NCBI GenBank assembly: GCA_947177885.1
Contig: CAMWWF010000038.1
Span: 1-13,656 of the forward strand
Source of the DNA: an uncultured Lachnospiraceae bacterium
GTDB lineage: Bacteria > Bacillota_A > Clostridia > Lachnospirales > Lachnospiraceae
Direction of reading: 5' to 3'
DNA length: 13,656 nucleotides
The notes beneath the pieces were generated by a model. That model worked only from the letters and a program-made list of their open reading frames with translations, was not told the DNA's origin and ran no database searches. Within the stretch, counting starts at the first letter, position 1, and each line of letters opens with the position of its first letter. The translations under genes and the position numbers were made by a program. This document shows positions 1 to 7,626 of the stretch, piece after piece.

Positions 1-1176
1 AGTGTTTCCCCATTTTCGTTCTGTGCCTTTCCCTGCATTGTTTTTCTCTCTTCCCTGTCTTTCCCGCCGTCCTCTTCCTGTTGTTTTCCATTCTTCTCCA
101 TCCCCCTCTCTTTGTCCGCCATCCCCTCTCTCGTTCTTTTCCCCGGCGTGCTTCCCGCCGCTCAATTCCGCATCTTTTCCATCCCCTTCTCCGTCATCCT
201 CCGTCTCCGGAAGATTCAGGAATCGCTTCCACTTCTTTAGAAAAGCCCTCTCCCGCTGTAAATGCCAGAGGGCATCTCCCTCCTCATTTTTCTGTGTCAG
301 ATTGCAGGCCCCTATGGATAAAGCTATAAAATATCCCCTTGATATTCTTCCGCCGATCATCAATGCACACAGGGCAGACTCTGTCAGCACATAAGTGATC
401 GTTACCAGTATGCGGTTCGCCAGTCCTCCCTTTGCACACTCCAGGGAATCGATAAATCTCTCTCTTCGATCCTTCCCCGCTCTCCTGTGACACTTTTCAC
501 CGATATACCCGGCATAGGCAAAAAGACTCCTCTCCCCGGCGCCCTTCTGTCCCAGAGCCAGCTCTTTCATATACTGCTTCTCCGGACTGCTCTGCCCTGT
601 TGCCTCAAGAGCCGCATCCTGCCTGACTTCCAGCACCGTCATCAGACAATGGCAGATTTCCAGCAGGAAGAACAGAATCCCCAGAGGCGCACTTGCCCAC
701 CCCAACAGCAGACACAGCCCCAGTGTCCTGATGCAGTACATCATAAAATTTCCCGATTTCTGTACCGTAAACCACACAAAGCTCTCACGGTAATTTCCGT
801 CAATATTTTCCCGCAATGCCTGCTCCAGCTCACAAAAACCGTAATCCTCCAAAAGCCTGTAAGGAATCCTGGAAATCTTTTCCACCATCCTGCAATTCAG
901 TCGGAAACGCACCCTGCTCTGCAGCTTCAATGTCAAACTCCTGCCGAGACTGTATCCCATACGCTTCCATGCAGATACCAAAATAAGACCCAGGACGTAC
1001 TGAGCCATTTTTCCCGTATCTCCACAATATTGTGTCCCCGGACCGCCCTTTTCGGGTATCGCTTCCCCTATCAGCTCCGCCAACAGGATCAGCCACAGCA
1101 CATCGGCAGCTGCCGTGACAAACTTTTGCAGATAGATCGCCGCTGCCAGCAGGATCTCCTTTCGATCTTCTCTCAT
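1..1176 (-). CDS. Third ABC exporter-like membrane protein, cut by left edge
   Basis: The reading frame is open from the ATG at 1176 to the window edge (392 codons, no stop), so the C-terminus is missing. Residues 1 to about 310 form an ABC-exporter-type membrane domain. It is a diverged paralogue of the exporter at 4829-6628: both share AWKRMGYS followed by GR (here about residues 71-80), and MKELALGQ...ERSLFAYAGYIGEKC here parallels MTDRESVHERALFSYVKYVNEKW there. Hydrophobic segments lie near residues 8-36, 62-75, 158-190 and 255-290. From about residue 315 the chain becomes a Gly/Glu/Lys/Arg/Asp-rich low-complexity segment where the neighbours have a short linker leading into the ATPase domain. 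Whether an ATPase domain follows lies outside the window. The start is set by AAGGGA six bases before the ATG. An in-frame ATG at 1338, directly after the kinase stop, is possible but has no ribosome site. It is probably co-transcribed with the kinase, or driven by the weak promoter at 1288-1310. Confidence 0.7.
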   Translation of the reverse strand, partial: MREDRKEILLAAAIYLQKFVTAAADVLWLILLAELIGEAIPEKGGPGTQYCGDTGKMAQYVLGLILVSAWKRMGYSLGRSLTLKLQSRVRFRLNCRMVEKISRIPYRLLEDYGFCELEQALRENIDGNYRESFVWFTVQKSGNFMMYCIRTLGLCLLLGWASAPLGILFFLLEICHCLMTVLEVRQDAALEATGQSSPEKQYMKELALGQKGAGERSLFAYAGYIGEKCHRRAGKDRRERFIDSLECAKGGLANRILVTITYVLTESALCALMIGGRISRGYFIALSIGACNLTQKNEEGDALWHLQRERAFLKKWKRFLNLPETEDDGEGDGKDAELSGGKHAGEKNERGDGGQREGDGEEWKTTGRGRRERQGREKNNAGKGTERKWGNT

Positions 1177-1287
1177 AGTAAGTCCCTTACCTTTAATGTA
1201 ACCGTCCCTCCCCTGCTTACACTCCAACACTTTTTGCGGGCTGCTCCAATCTCCAAAAACCAGAGAGCCCCCAGAGCCTGTTTGTAC

Positions 1288-1310
1288 ATTATAGAGCCGC
1301 CGACCGGTCG
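1288..1310 (-). promoter_or_regulatory. Possible promoter -10 and spacer palindrome before the third ABC gene
   Basis: On the minus strand a perfect TATAAT lies at 1293-1288, about 110 bases before the chosen start of the left-edge gene. No good -35 is seen at 16-18 bases. The perfect 10-base palindrome CGACCGGTCG at 1301-1310 lies where the spacer would be and could be an operator. This may be only a chance TATAAT inside an operon. Confidence 0.28.
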
Positions 1311-1338
1311 AAAGTTTCTGACCACACGCTCTAGCCAT

Positions 1339-2109
1339 CTACAGCGGGCGTTTCAAATGCACTGTGACTTCCAGCTCCCGCTCGCCGGCGTGATACAGTA
1401 CCTCTCCTTCATACTTTCCCGCGATCTCCCGGATGATCCTGCTCCCATACCCATGCCCTCCTGATCCTTTCATCGTAAGAAGGCGTCGATCGCGGCCATA
1501 CCTCAGACTTTTGTAAATACTGTTGCGGCAGATGATCTCAAGAGCATCTCTGTCTCCTTCCACCACCACCTCCAGCCAGGGCTCGCTGTCATTTCCTTCA
1601 TTGGCCTCAATGGCATTGTCCAGAAGATTGCCAAGGAGACTGCATATGTCCTGATTGCCGATTCCCGCAAAGGAGGTCAGCACGACACAGCGCGCCTCCA
1701 TATCAGCATCCCTGGCCTCGGAAAGCTTTTGATTCAGTATGGCATTGGCGTACTCATTATCCGTGTCCACAATCTTATATATCTTATCAATCTGATGCAG
1801 CTTTGCCTCCAACAATTGCTTTGCCTCATCCTGCCGGTCCCGGTCGATCAGATTCGCCGTCACAAGCAGAAGATTCCGCATATCATGTTTCAGTATATTG
1901 ATCTGGTCATAGCTTTTCTTCACATGATCCGCACTCTGTCTGTAATACCGGTTCAGCATCTCCAAAAGCTCATATTCCTCGTCCGTCTTCCGCCTCCTGC
2001 TCCTCCCTGCATACAGCAGAAAACAGCACATTGCCGCCCCAAACAGGACCATATTCTCTATCGCTATGGCAAAAATCAGCCTGCTGTTCTGATACCATTC
2101 CACTTCCAT
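1339..2109 (-). CDS. GHKL-type sensor histidine kinase (agr/Blp-like)
   Basis: A membrane sensor kinase of 256 residues that would phosphorylate the response regulator encoded just upstream. One hydrophobic segment (about residues 11-34) is followed by a basic stretch RSRRRK, then a coiled dimerisation region with the phospho-acceptor motif ILKHDMRNL (His75). The ATP-binding domain has an N box NLLDNAIEAN (Asn165) and a G box GSGGHGYGSRII (about 215-226). This is the HATPase_c_5 pattern of quorum-sensing kinases, but the usual six or seven membrane segments are reduced to one, so the sensor region is minimal and it may sense through a partner such as the adjacent ABC proteins. The start is supported by GGAGAAAAGAGG directly before the ATG. 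The 46-base element at 2135-2180 lies between the regulator stop and this gene. The stop TAG is followed at once by an ATG in the same frame. Confidence 0.9.
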   Translation of the reverse strand: MEVEWYQNSRLIFAIAIENMVLFGAAMCCFLLYAGRSRRRKTDEEYELLEMLNRYYRQSADHVKKSYDQINILKHDMRNLLLVTANLIDRDRQDEAKQLLEAKLHQIDKIYKIVDTDNEYANAILNQKLSEARDADMEARCVVLTSFAGIGNQDICSLLGNLLDNAIEANEGNDSEPWLEVVVEGDRDALEIICRNSIYKSLRYGRDRRLLTMKGSGGHGYGSRIIREIAGKYEGEVLYHAGERELEVTVHLKRPL

Positions 2110-2134
2110 CCTCTTTTCTCCAAAATAATGTTAC

Positions 2135-2180
2135 AGACTCCCGTAATCTCTTTGTGCCTGATTCCGCGGGAAGATTTTTT
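2135..2180 (-). repeat. 46-base element, copy 1 (kinase leader)
   Basis: This stretch matches 10723-10768 at 40 of 46 positions with no gap. The longest identical block is AATCTCTTTGTGCCTGATT (plus strand), and AAGATTTTTT is shared at the other end. The six differences are T/G at position 10 and five transitions that turn CCGCGG here into TTGCAA in copy 2 (plus one flanking G/A), so both copies keep a perfect 6-base palindrome. On the minus strand it ends 25 bases before the kinase ATG. It lies wholly between the regulator stop and the kinase start. Confidence 0.85.
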
Positions 2181-2187
2181 GCCGGCT

Positions 2188-2892
2188 CTACAAAAGCTCC
2201 CGCTGCACCTGCTCCCTGTAATTCCTGCCTATCTCCAGCAATGTCCCCGACTTAAGCCGCACCGCCCGAAGCCCCCGCTTTACCTGCGCCACATGGCTCC
2301 TGTTGATGAGAAACGCCCTGTGGATCCGGATAAATCCATATCTCCCCAGTGCCTTCTCCTCCTCTTCCATTGTCCTCCTCTGCCGGAAGACTCTGCCGTC
2401 CGCCGTATAATAGAGCAGATAATTGCGGCTGCTCTGGATGCTCTCGATCTCTGTCAGGAACACCTTTTCTATCATATCATCCTCATTGGTAAAGGACAAA
2501 TAGATCTCACGGTTGCATTTCTCCCGGATCCGCTGAAAGGAACGGCGGAACTCCTCCTCCATCCTGTTCATGGAGCCCTTTCTCACAAAGTAGACCGGCT
2601 CATAGGAAAAGCTCTGAAAGACCAGCTCCTCCTTGGATGACAGAAAGATCAGTTTACAGCGGTGCTCCATCTCTGAGAGCCGCTCCGCCGTCTGAAAGCC
2701 GTCCAAAGGCCCCATCTGTATATCCAGAACCACAATATCATAGGCATTCCCTTCGTGCTCCTCCAGCATCTTCCGGTTGTCCGAATGGCAGACGATCTCC
2801 ACCTGTTCAAAATACTCCCCTGCGATCCGTGCCAACAGCTCACGCATCTGCCGCAGGACAATCTCTTCGTCATCACAGATTGCAATCCGCAT
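2188..2892 (-). CDS. LytTR-family response regulator
   Basis: A 234-residue DNA-binding response regulator, the expected partner of the GHKL kinase that follows. The receiver domain (about 1-120) shows the acidic pair in ICDDEE (residues 5-10), the phospho-acceptor in VVLDIQM (Asp57), Ser85/86 after LIFL, and the conserved Lys105 in VRKGS. The C-terminal LytTR domain (about 128-234) carries IESIQSSRNYLLYYT, GFIRIHRAFLINRSHV and the final strand region. LytTR regulators bind pairs of short direct repeats at promoters. A plausible target is the repeat set at 6897-6964 before the exporter operon, but this is inference. The start is set by GGGGAGG three bases before the ATG, rather close but the only strong site. 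It lies 109 bases after the exporter at 3002, with a weak hairpin between. Confidence 0.92.
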   Translation of the reverse strand: MRIAICDDEEIVLRQMRELLARIAGEYFEQVEIVCHSDNRKMLEEHEGNAYDIVVLDIQMGPLDGFQTAERLSEMEHRCKLIFLSSKEELVFQSFSYEPVYFVRKGSMNRMEEEFRRSFQRIREKCNREIYLSFTNEDDMIEKVFLTEIESIQSSRNYLLYYTADGRVFRQRRTMEEEEKALGRYGFIRIHRAFLINRSHVAQVKRGLRAVRLKSGTLLEIGRNYREQVQRELL

Positions 2893-2959
2893 TATCCTCC
2901 CCTTCCCGTTACACTTCCGTATTCAGCGATAAATACCCTCTTAAGAAGATACGCAGGCC

Positions 2960-2982
2960 GTCACAAGAAACGCTCCTGTGAC
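2960..2982 (-). other. Hairpin between exporter and regulator genes
   Basis: GTCACA (2960-2965, plus strand) pairs with TGTGAC (2977-2982) across an 11-base loop. No U-run follows on the minus strand, so it is unlikely to be a strong terminator. It may stabilise a processed end or lower expression of the regulator and kinase relative to the exporters. Confidence 0.35.
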
Positions 2983-3001
2983 CCCGGCGCCGTCTCCCGA
3001 C

Positions 3002-4801
3002 TCACATATACCACTTCGCCTGCTCATGGTACATCTCACTGTAAATTCCCTTACGTCCCATCAGTTCCTCATGGGTTCCCTGCTCCGCGATCCTGCCCTT
3101 GTCCAGAACCACGATCCTGTCCGCTATCTTCGCGGAACCCAGTCTGTGAGTGATAATGACCGCCGTCTTGTTTTTCGCGCTCTCCGCAAACTTTTGATAG
3201 ATCTCCGTCTCCTTCAGGGGATCGATAGCCGCCGTGGGCTCGTCCAGAACGATCAGATTATGCTGACGGTAAAGTCCCCTGGCAATTGCCAGACGCTGCC
3301 ACTGTCCCCCGGACAGATCCGTCCCTCCGAATTCCCGGGAGAGCATGGTATCCGGACCCTGTGCGAACTCTTCACTCTTTTCATCCAGACCGGCCCTGTG
3401 CAGGGAATGAACTATCCGCTGCCCGTCCACAGGATGCCCGCTGTCACTCATCAGAACATTCTCTCCCAGAGTCATCTTATACTTCTGGAAATTCTGGAAC
3501 ACGGCGGAAAGCTTCCCTGCGGAATCCCCTGGATCGATTTCCCTGGTATCCACCCCATCGATCTCCACTTTTCCCTCCGTGGGACAGTACAGCCCTAAGA
3601 GCAGCTTGGCAAAGGTGCTCTTGCCTGCGCCGTTCTCCCCCACGATGGCAACCGTCTCCCCTTCCCTGATATCCAGATCGATCTGATGCAGCGCCGGTTC
3701 CTCACTGCCCGGATAGGCAAAGGATACCTTTTGGAACCTCACTCTTTTTCCTTCCGGAATCTCCTTTATCGCCTGTCTCTCAGGCAGCCCCATAAAGGCC
3801 ATATAATTTTCCGCGCTTCCGATATTGTCCGTCAGTCTGGGCAGGGTACTGCGGAACATGGTATCCAGCTTGTCAGATATACTGTCCAGCGAGGACAGGA
3901 TCGCCGCAAACGCCGCGATGCTGACCCGGCCCCGGATCAGATACAGGAACAGCAGCACGATCATGCCGATATATCCCGTCATGGCAATGAAACGCAGGAA
4001 GATTTCCACCAGTTCGGACTTCCTGGTAGCCTTCCAGTCAATATCCCTTGCCATGGCCATATTCTCCCGGAACTTCCGGAAGAAATAGCCGTAAGCCCCC
4101 AGCAGGCGCGTCTCTCTGGCATATTCCTTATCCGTGATGCACCTGCCGTAATATTCTCCTTTTCTCTGGTAGGGAGCCGCTTCATAAGCAGCTTTCTTAT
4201 GCATCCGGTAACGCACCGCTCCGCCGATGATATAGGGCACGAAAGAGACACAGAGCATGATCAGCAGCCCTGTCTCGATCTGCGCCAGGTACACCCCCAT
4301 AAAACCATAATAACACAAAAACGCGCCTGCCATACTGACAGATATCCACATGACCATTATCGCACTTTTGATCCCCGTATTCGCCCGCTTGATATCATCC
4401 AGAAAGCGATTGTCCTCATAACATATGGGATCGATCTTCGATGCCTTCCTGTGCAGCAGATTTCCCACCTCCTGATCCAGCCGCAGTATGCATTGCTCAT
4501 ATGTCAGATTACTTGCCGCATTGAAGAGCATCGCCACAATAAAGTAACCGCCCAAAAGGATCGCCGCCCCGTACACTCTGCCTGCGGAACCCCCATTCAT
4601 CATATCCTGAGCGCAGTCGAACAGATTCTGCTTCACTAAAACGCCGGCGCTGGCGGCCACTTCCGACACTCCCATCATCAGAATGGCAAGCCAGAAGGTT
4701 CCCGGCATATTTTTCACGCTGATCTTCAACATACTGCCCATAATATCAAAGTATCCGTACTTTTTCTTTTCTTCTCTGCTCCTGTTCATAGCTGTCCCCA
4801 T
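3002..4801 (-). CDS. ABC exporter, fused membrane and ATPase domains (subunit 2)
   Basis: A 599-residue half-transporter. The membrane domain covers about residues 30-325, with hydrophobic segments near 36-55, 76-96, 148-193 and 272-305. The ATPase domain (about 352-599) has Walker A GENGAGKST (388-396), Q-loop VFQNFQ, signature DLSGGQWQR (495-503), Walker B LIVLDE (516-521) with the catalytic Glu, and the switch His in ITHRL (552). All key residues are intact. It starts 27 bases after the stop of the exporter at 4829, so the two likely form a heterodimer that exports a peptide or lipid-like substrate. The length is normal for the MsbA/LmrA-type family. The substrate cannot be read from sequence; the neighbouring LytTR/GHKL pair suggests a peptide, bacteriocin or signal. 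The ATG at 4801 is followed by another at 4789 (after GGGGACAGCT), and the second may be the real start. No peptidase domain is present. Confidence 0.92.
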   Translation of the reverse strand: MGTAMNRSREEKKKYGYFDIMGSMLKISVKNMPGTFWLAILMMGVSEVAASAGVLVKQNLFDCAQDMMNGGSAGRVYGAAILLGGYFIVAMLFNAASNLTYEQCILRLDQEVGNLLHRKASKIDPICYEDNRFLDDIKRANTGIKSAIMVMWISVSMAGAFLCYYGFMGVYLAQIETGLLIMLCVSFVPYIIGGAVRYRMHKKAAYEAAPYQRKGEYYGRCITDKEYARETRLLGAYGYFFRKFRENMAMARDIDWKATRKSELVEIFLRFIAMTGYIGMIVLLFLYLIRGRVSIAAFAAILSSLDSISDKLDTMFRSTLPRLTDNIGSAENYMAFMGLPERQAIKEIPEGKRVRFQKVSFAYPGSEEPALHQIDLDIREGETVAIVGENGAGKSTFAKLLLGLYCPTEGKVEIDGVDTREIDPGDSAGKLSAVFQNFQKYKMTLGENVLMSDSGHPVDGQRIVHSLHRAGLDEKSEEFAQGPDTMLSREFGGTDLSGGQWQRLAIARGLYRQHNLIVLDEPTAAIDPLKETEIYQKFAESAKNKTAVIITHRLGSAKIADRIVVLDKGRIAEQGTHEELMGRKGIYSEMYHEQAKWYM

Positions 4802-4828
4802 GCCTCTTTCCGTGAAATGACTCTTCTT

Positions 4829-6628
4829 CTATTGGTACCAACTCTTCTGGCTCTCATACATCTGCGCATACTGTCCCTGAAGCGCCATCAGCTCCTCATG
4901 GCTTCCGCTCTCGGTCACTCCGCCGTCCCGGAGCACAAATATCTGATCCGCCAGTCCGGTGGAGCCCAGACGGTGGCTGATAAAGACCGTCGTCCGCCCT
5001 CTGCTGATCTGCTCAAATTCCCCGTACAGCCTGCTCTCACTTATGGGATCCAGGGCGGCTGTGGGCTCGTCAAGGATCTGCACGGGAGCGGGACTCATCA
5101 GGCATCTGGCCATTGCCACTCTCTGCCACTGACCTCCGGACAGATCCACGCTGCCGTCCTTCAGCTTTCCCAGGGGTGTGTCATATCCCTGGGGCAGACT
5201 TCTCATTTCCTCCCGGATATTCAGCTCCCGAAGATGTTCATCCATCCGCTTCCGGGCGTCTTCACCTTCCATAGCCGAAATATCCCCCAGAAGCACATTG
5301 TTTGCCACTGTGTCATAATAGCGGGCAAAATCCTGATAGACGCCGGTAAAGATCCCCTTTAACTGTGCCTGAGTATATTCGCGGAGTTCCCTTCCGTTTA
5401 ACAGTATTTCCCCCTGATAATCATCATATAAGCCGGTCAGCAGCTTTGTGACCGTTGTCTTTCCCGCTCCGTTTGCCCCCACAAAAGCATAATGTCTGCC
5501 CGCCTCCAGTTTCAGACTGAAATCTTTCAGAATGTCCTTCTCTGTGCCGGGGTAACGGAAGGTCACATGCCTAAATTCCAGACTCTCAAACCCGGGCGCC
5601 TCTTCCGGCAGGCTGCAGACTCCCTCCTGCTCCTCCATATTGGCAAACACGGTCAGGTCTTTCATATAGGCGGCATACCGCGACATTGTGACAAGAGAGT
5701 GACCGATATTATGGTTCATCAGGTCTATCATATCATAAATTGCCTTGGAAAGAGCAATGAACACTCCCACCGTGATGCTCCCGCGTCCCAGCTCCGCGAT
5801 CAGAAAGCAGACCATCACCGTGGCAATGGTATTGGTGAGCACCGTACTGATGCCGTTTCGCATTTCTTTCTGCGCCACTGCCTTTACCGTAATCTTTCTG
5901 TATTTTGCAGTCTGCTCCTTCCATTTCTCATTCACATATTTCACATAGGAAAAGAGCGCCCTCTCATGAACAGACTCCCGGTCCGTCATGGTACTCTGCA
6001 GATAATCCCTCCGCCTGGCGAACACGGATGCCTCCCTGTATGCCTTATAGGTCCTCTTTCCGCTGATGACGGAAAAGATGAGAACCGGCAGGGAAAGGAG
6101 CAGACAGCTGAGCCCCAGTCCCATGCTCTGGGCAAAAATGATCAGAAACACCCCTGTGATCCTGACAAGGCCATTGAGAAAATTGCAGGTGTGCTGTATC
6201 ATGAACCACACATTATTCTTCATATCCGCGCTGATGCGGTTAGACAGTTCCCATGCTTTCCCGTCCTCGATCAGCTTGAATTTCAGGCGTGATCTCTTTT
6301 TGACCGCCTCCACACTCATCTGATACACCGCGCTGACCTCGATCCGCCTGGTCAGAATGCGCCCGAAGCTGTATCCCATGCGCTTCCATGCCACGATCAG
6401 CAGCATGGCGGCAAGCAGCGGCCGCATTCCCGCCAGCGTCTCCCCTCCGGTCACCAGCCGGATACCTCTGTCAATGAACTCCGCTTCCACCAACACCCAG
6501 AGCACATTTACCACTCCGGTAAGCAGTTTCTGCGCCACCACTCCCACCGTGCAGAGCGGCTCACAGGCCAGGGGCATTCCCAGCAAATGCCGCAGGTCGT
6601 ACTTTTGCGGTTTTAATTCAAATCCCAT
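4829..6628 (-). CDS. ABC exporter, fused membrane and ATPase domains (subunit 1)
   Basis: A half-transporter of 599 residues from the preferred ATG at 6628. The ATG at 6634 sits only two bases after GGGAGG, while the one at 6628 has the better eight-base spacing. The membrane domain covers about residues 20-325, with hydrophobic segments near 25-50, 68-85, 152-190 and 262-300. The ATPase domain (about 348-599) shows Walker A GANGAGKTT, Q-loop GVYQDF, signature DLSGGQWQR, Walker B QILDEPTAALDP with catalytic Glu, and switch His in ISHRL; all are intact. It is the first gene of the left operon and is followed at 27 bases by the second exporter, its likely heterodimer partner. The left-edge protein is a diverged paralogue of its membrane domain. 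A leader of about 240 bases precedes it. The substrate is unknown. Confidence 0.92.
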   Translation of the reverse strand: MGFELKPQKYDLRHLLGMPLACEPLCTVGVVAQKLLTGVVNVLWVLVEAEFIDRGIRLVTGGETLAGMRPLLAAMLLIVAWKRMGYSFGRILTRRIEVSAVYQMSVEAVKKRSRLKFKLIEDGKAWELSNRISADMKNNVWFMIQHTCNFLNGLVRITGVFLIIFAQSMGLGLSCLLLSLPVLIFSVISGKRTYKAYREASVFARRRDYLQSTMTDRESVHERALFSYVKYVNEKWKEQTAKYRKITVKAVAQKEMRNGISTVLTNTIATVMVCFLIAELGRGSITVGVFIALSKAIYDMIDLMNHNIGHSLVTMSRYAAYMKDLTVFANMEEQEGVCSLPEEAPGFESLEFRHVTFRYPGTEKDILKDFSLKLEAGRHYAFVGANGAGKTTVTKLLTGLYDDYQGEILLNGRELREYTQAQLKGIFTGVYQDFARYYDTVANNVLLGDISAMEGEDARKRMDEHLRELNIREEMRSLPQGYDTPLGKLKDGSVDLSGGQWQRVAMARCLMSPAPVQILDEPTAALDPISESRLYGEFEQISRGRTTVFISHRLGSTGLADQIFVLRDGGVTESGSHEELMALQGQYAQMYESQKSWYQ

Positions 6629-6874
6629 ATACATTTCCTCCCACTAAAATGCATCCTCCGTTCCGGGCAGTTTCTGTGTTCCTCTCCCCGGTCAGCCATA
6701 TGAACCGTGTCGCCGATATCTCCCTTTACAAAGCGTTGGAGGAAAAAGTCTATGGAGCGAAAACAACACCATATAAGGAATTCCGGCTGACAGGATCATA
6801 CGGCTGGCCGGAAAGCGAACACCGGCAAAACAGATCTGCGAAGCCTTCCCGCCGACTGCCCTGAACATGGGGTT
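6629..6874 (-). promoter_or_regulatory. Long leader of the exporter operon, with a dyad at 6781-6813
   Basis: About 240 bases between the candidate promoter and the first exporter hold no convincing gene. A 7-base inverted repeat, TTCCGGC (6781-6787) and GCCGGAA (6807-6813), encloses a 19-base loop that can extend with CAG/CTG. The leader also holds a 58-codon minus-strand frame (ATG at 6868, stop at 6692) that starts just after the -10 box without a ribosome site; I do not call it a gene. The region could be a structured leader, but I recognise no riboswitch class. Confidence 0.35.
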
Positions 6875-6904
6875 ATTGTAACACACTTCGAAAAGCAAAT
6901 ACAA
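6875..6904 (-). promoter_or_regulatory. Candidate promoter of the exporter/two-component operon
   Basis: On the minus strand TACAAT (6880-6875) is preceded by TG one base upstream, an extended -10. At 18 bases lies TTGTAT (6904-6899), a poor -35. A weak -35 with an extended -10 fits a promoter that needs an activator. The -35 lies inside one of the direct repeats at 6897-6964. Confidence 0.45.
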
Positions 6905-7252
6905 AATATGGGACAAAATACAAAAAACAGGGATAAAGGGACTGACGAACCGTCTAAAATACAACATTTTCCACAGGCAGATCTACCCGATTGCACCGGA
7001 TATGCCTGCGGCAGTCATTTCGGAAAGCATTGCCTGAAAAACTTTTATATCTTTACCTTTGAGGATCATTTCAGGGAAATCGAAGAGAACACGGATAAAC
7101 TGCAGCCTTTGAAGGAAACCTATTCTGACATAACAGGAAGGCTCGAAGAATTGTGCATTGCAGGAGAACTGGATGAATATACAAAACAGACGATATGTGA
7201 GATGTCCGAAAAGGTACTTGTCAATATTGCGGAGAATTATGAGAAGATCAAA
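6882..7252 (+). pseudogene. Probable relic of a plus-strand gene, broken by a frameshift
   Basis: Two consecutive plus-strand frames look like protein although the region has no intact gene. Frame A (6882-7034, no ATG, ends at TGA 7035) includes IFHRQIYPIAPDMPAAVISE. Frame B continues from about 7035 with KNFYIFTFEDHFREIEENTD and then SDITGRLEELCIAGELDEYT, up to KVLVNIAENYEKIK near 7252. After that the frame turns into Pro/Ser-rich sequence typical of an antisense shadow. The charged amphipathic composition of frame B and its junction with frame A suggest one gene with a frameshift near 7035 and lost ends. I do not recognise the family. It is the only plausible plus-strand coding trace in the window and lies between the two minus-strand blocks, so it may mark an old insertion or rearrangement. 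Confidence 0.42.
6897..6964. repeat. AAATACAAAA direct repeats at and upstream of the -35 box
   Basis: On the plus strand AAATACAAAA occurs at 6897-6906 and 6916-6925 (19-base period), and a shorter AAATACAA lies at 6957-6964. The first copy covers the candidate -35 of the exporter promoter. Spaced direct repeats are the usual target form of LytTR regulators, one of which is encoded in this operon. AT-rich sequence can produce such repeats by chance. Confidence 0.5.
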
Positions 7253-7339
7253 AGCTCTTCTTCCATACTGCTGCCCCACTCCCAGGGTACAGCCGCCCCG
7301 CGGGCTCTGCCGCTTCCCGGTCTGGGGCCGGTCTGTGCT

Positions 7340-7561
7340 CTACCGTCTCCGCTTTACCGTATCCAGCCCCAGAAAATAATCTGCAGAGACATGATACAAT
7401 TCACACAGGGAGATCACTTTTTCAATGGGCAGTGCGTTTCTCCCTGTCTCATAACGTGAATATACCCTCTGGTCGATCTTGAGATAAGCCGCTACCTCCT
7501 TCTGCCTTAAATCATGATCCTCCCTCAGCTCCCTCATCATAATCACATAGTTCTTTCTCAT
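7340..7561 (-). CDS. Small XRE-family DNA-binding regulator
   Basis: A 73-residue protein made almost entirely of one helix-turn-helix domain: IMMRELREDHDLRQKEVAAY leads into the two helices, with recognition-helix region KIDQRVYSRYETGRNALPIE and the closing helix VISLCELYHVSADYFLGLD. It ends in the basic tail VKRRR. This is the Cro/CI (HTH_3) pattern of single-domain repressors. The ATG at 7561 is preferred although its ribosome site (GGGG) is weak. A TTG at 7681 overlapping the ATPase stop would add 40 residues with no domain character. It follows the eCIS ATPase by 116 bases in the same direction, so it may regulate the eCIS operon. The tandem dyads at 10794-10830 are a possible target, by inference only. 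Confidence 0.82.
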   Translation of the reverse strand: MRKNYVIMMRELREDHDLRQKEVAAYLKIDQRVYSRYETGRNALPIEKVISLCELYHVSADYFLGLDTVKRRR

Positions 7562-7626
7562 TCTTATACCCCGGCATATCACAGGCGCGGCCTGAGATAC
7601 TGCAATCCAACTTCCAACATTCCACG

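Noticed and set aside
145..165. LSGGK in the low-complexity segment, resembling the ABC signature LSGGQ
   Set aside because: It lies in a Gly/charged stretch before any Walker A, without the flanking signature residues; a chance match.
2..394. Plus-strand frame rich in Pro, Ser and Phe
   Set aside because: It is the antisense of the purine-rich coding strand of the left-edge ABC gene, with no ribosome site and no domain.
6649..6864. 71-codon plus-strand frame in the exporter leader
   Set aside because: No ribosome site and no recognisable domain; it runs antisense to the leader of a transcribed operon.
6692..6868. 58-codon minus-strand frame as a signal peptide or bacteriocin precursor
   Set aside because: It has no ribosome site, starts only a few bases after the -10 box, and has no Gly-Gly leader or other precursor pattern.
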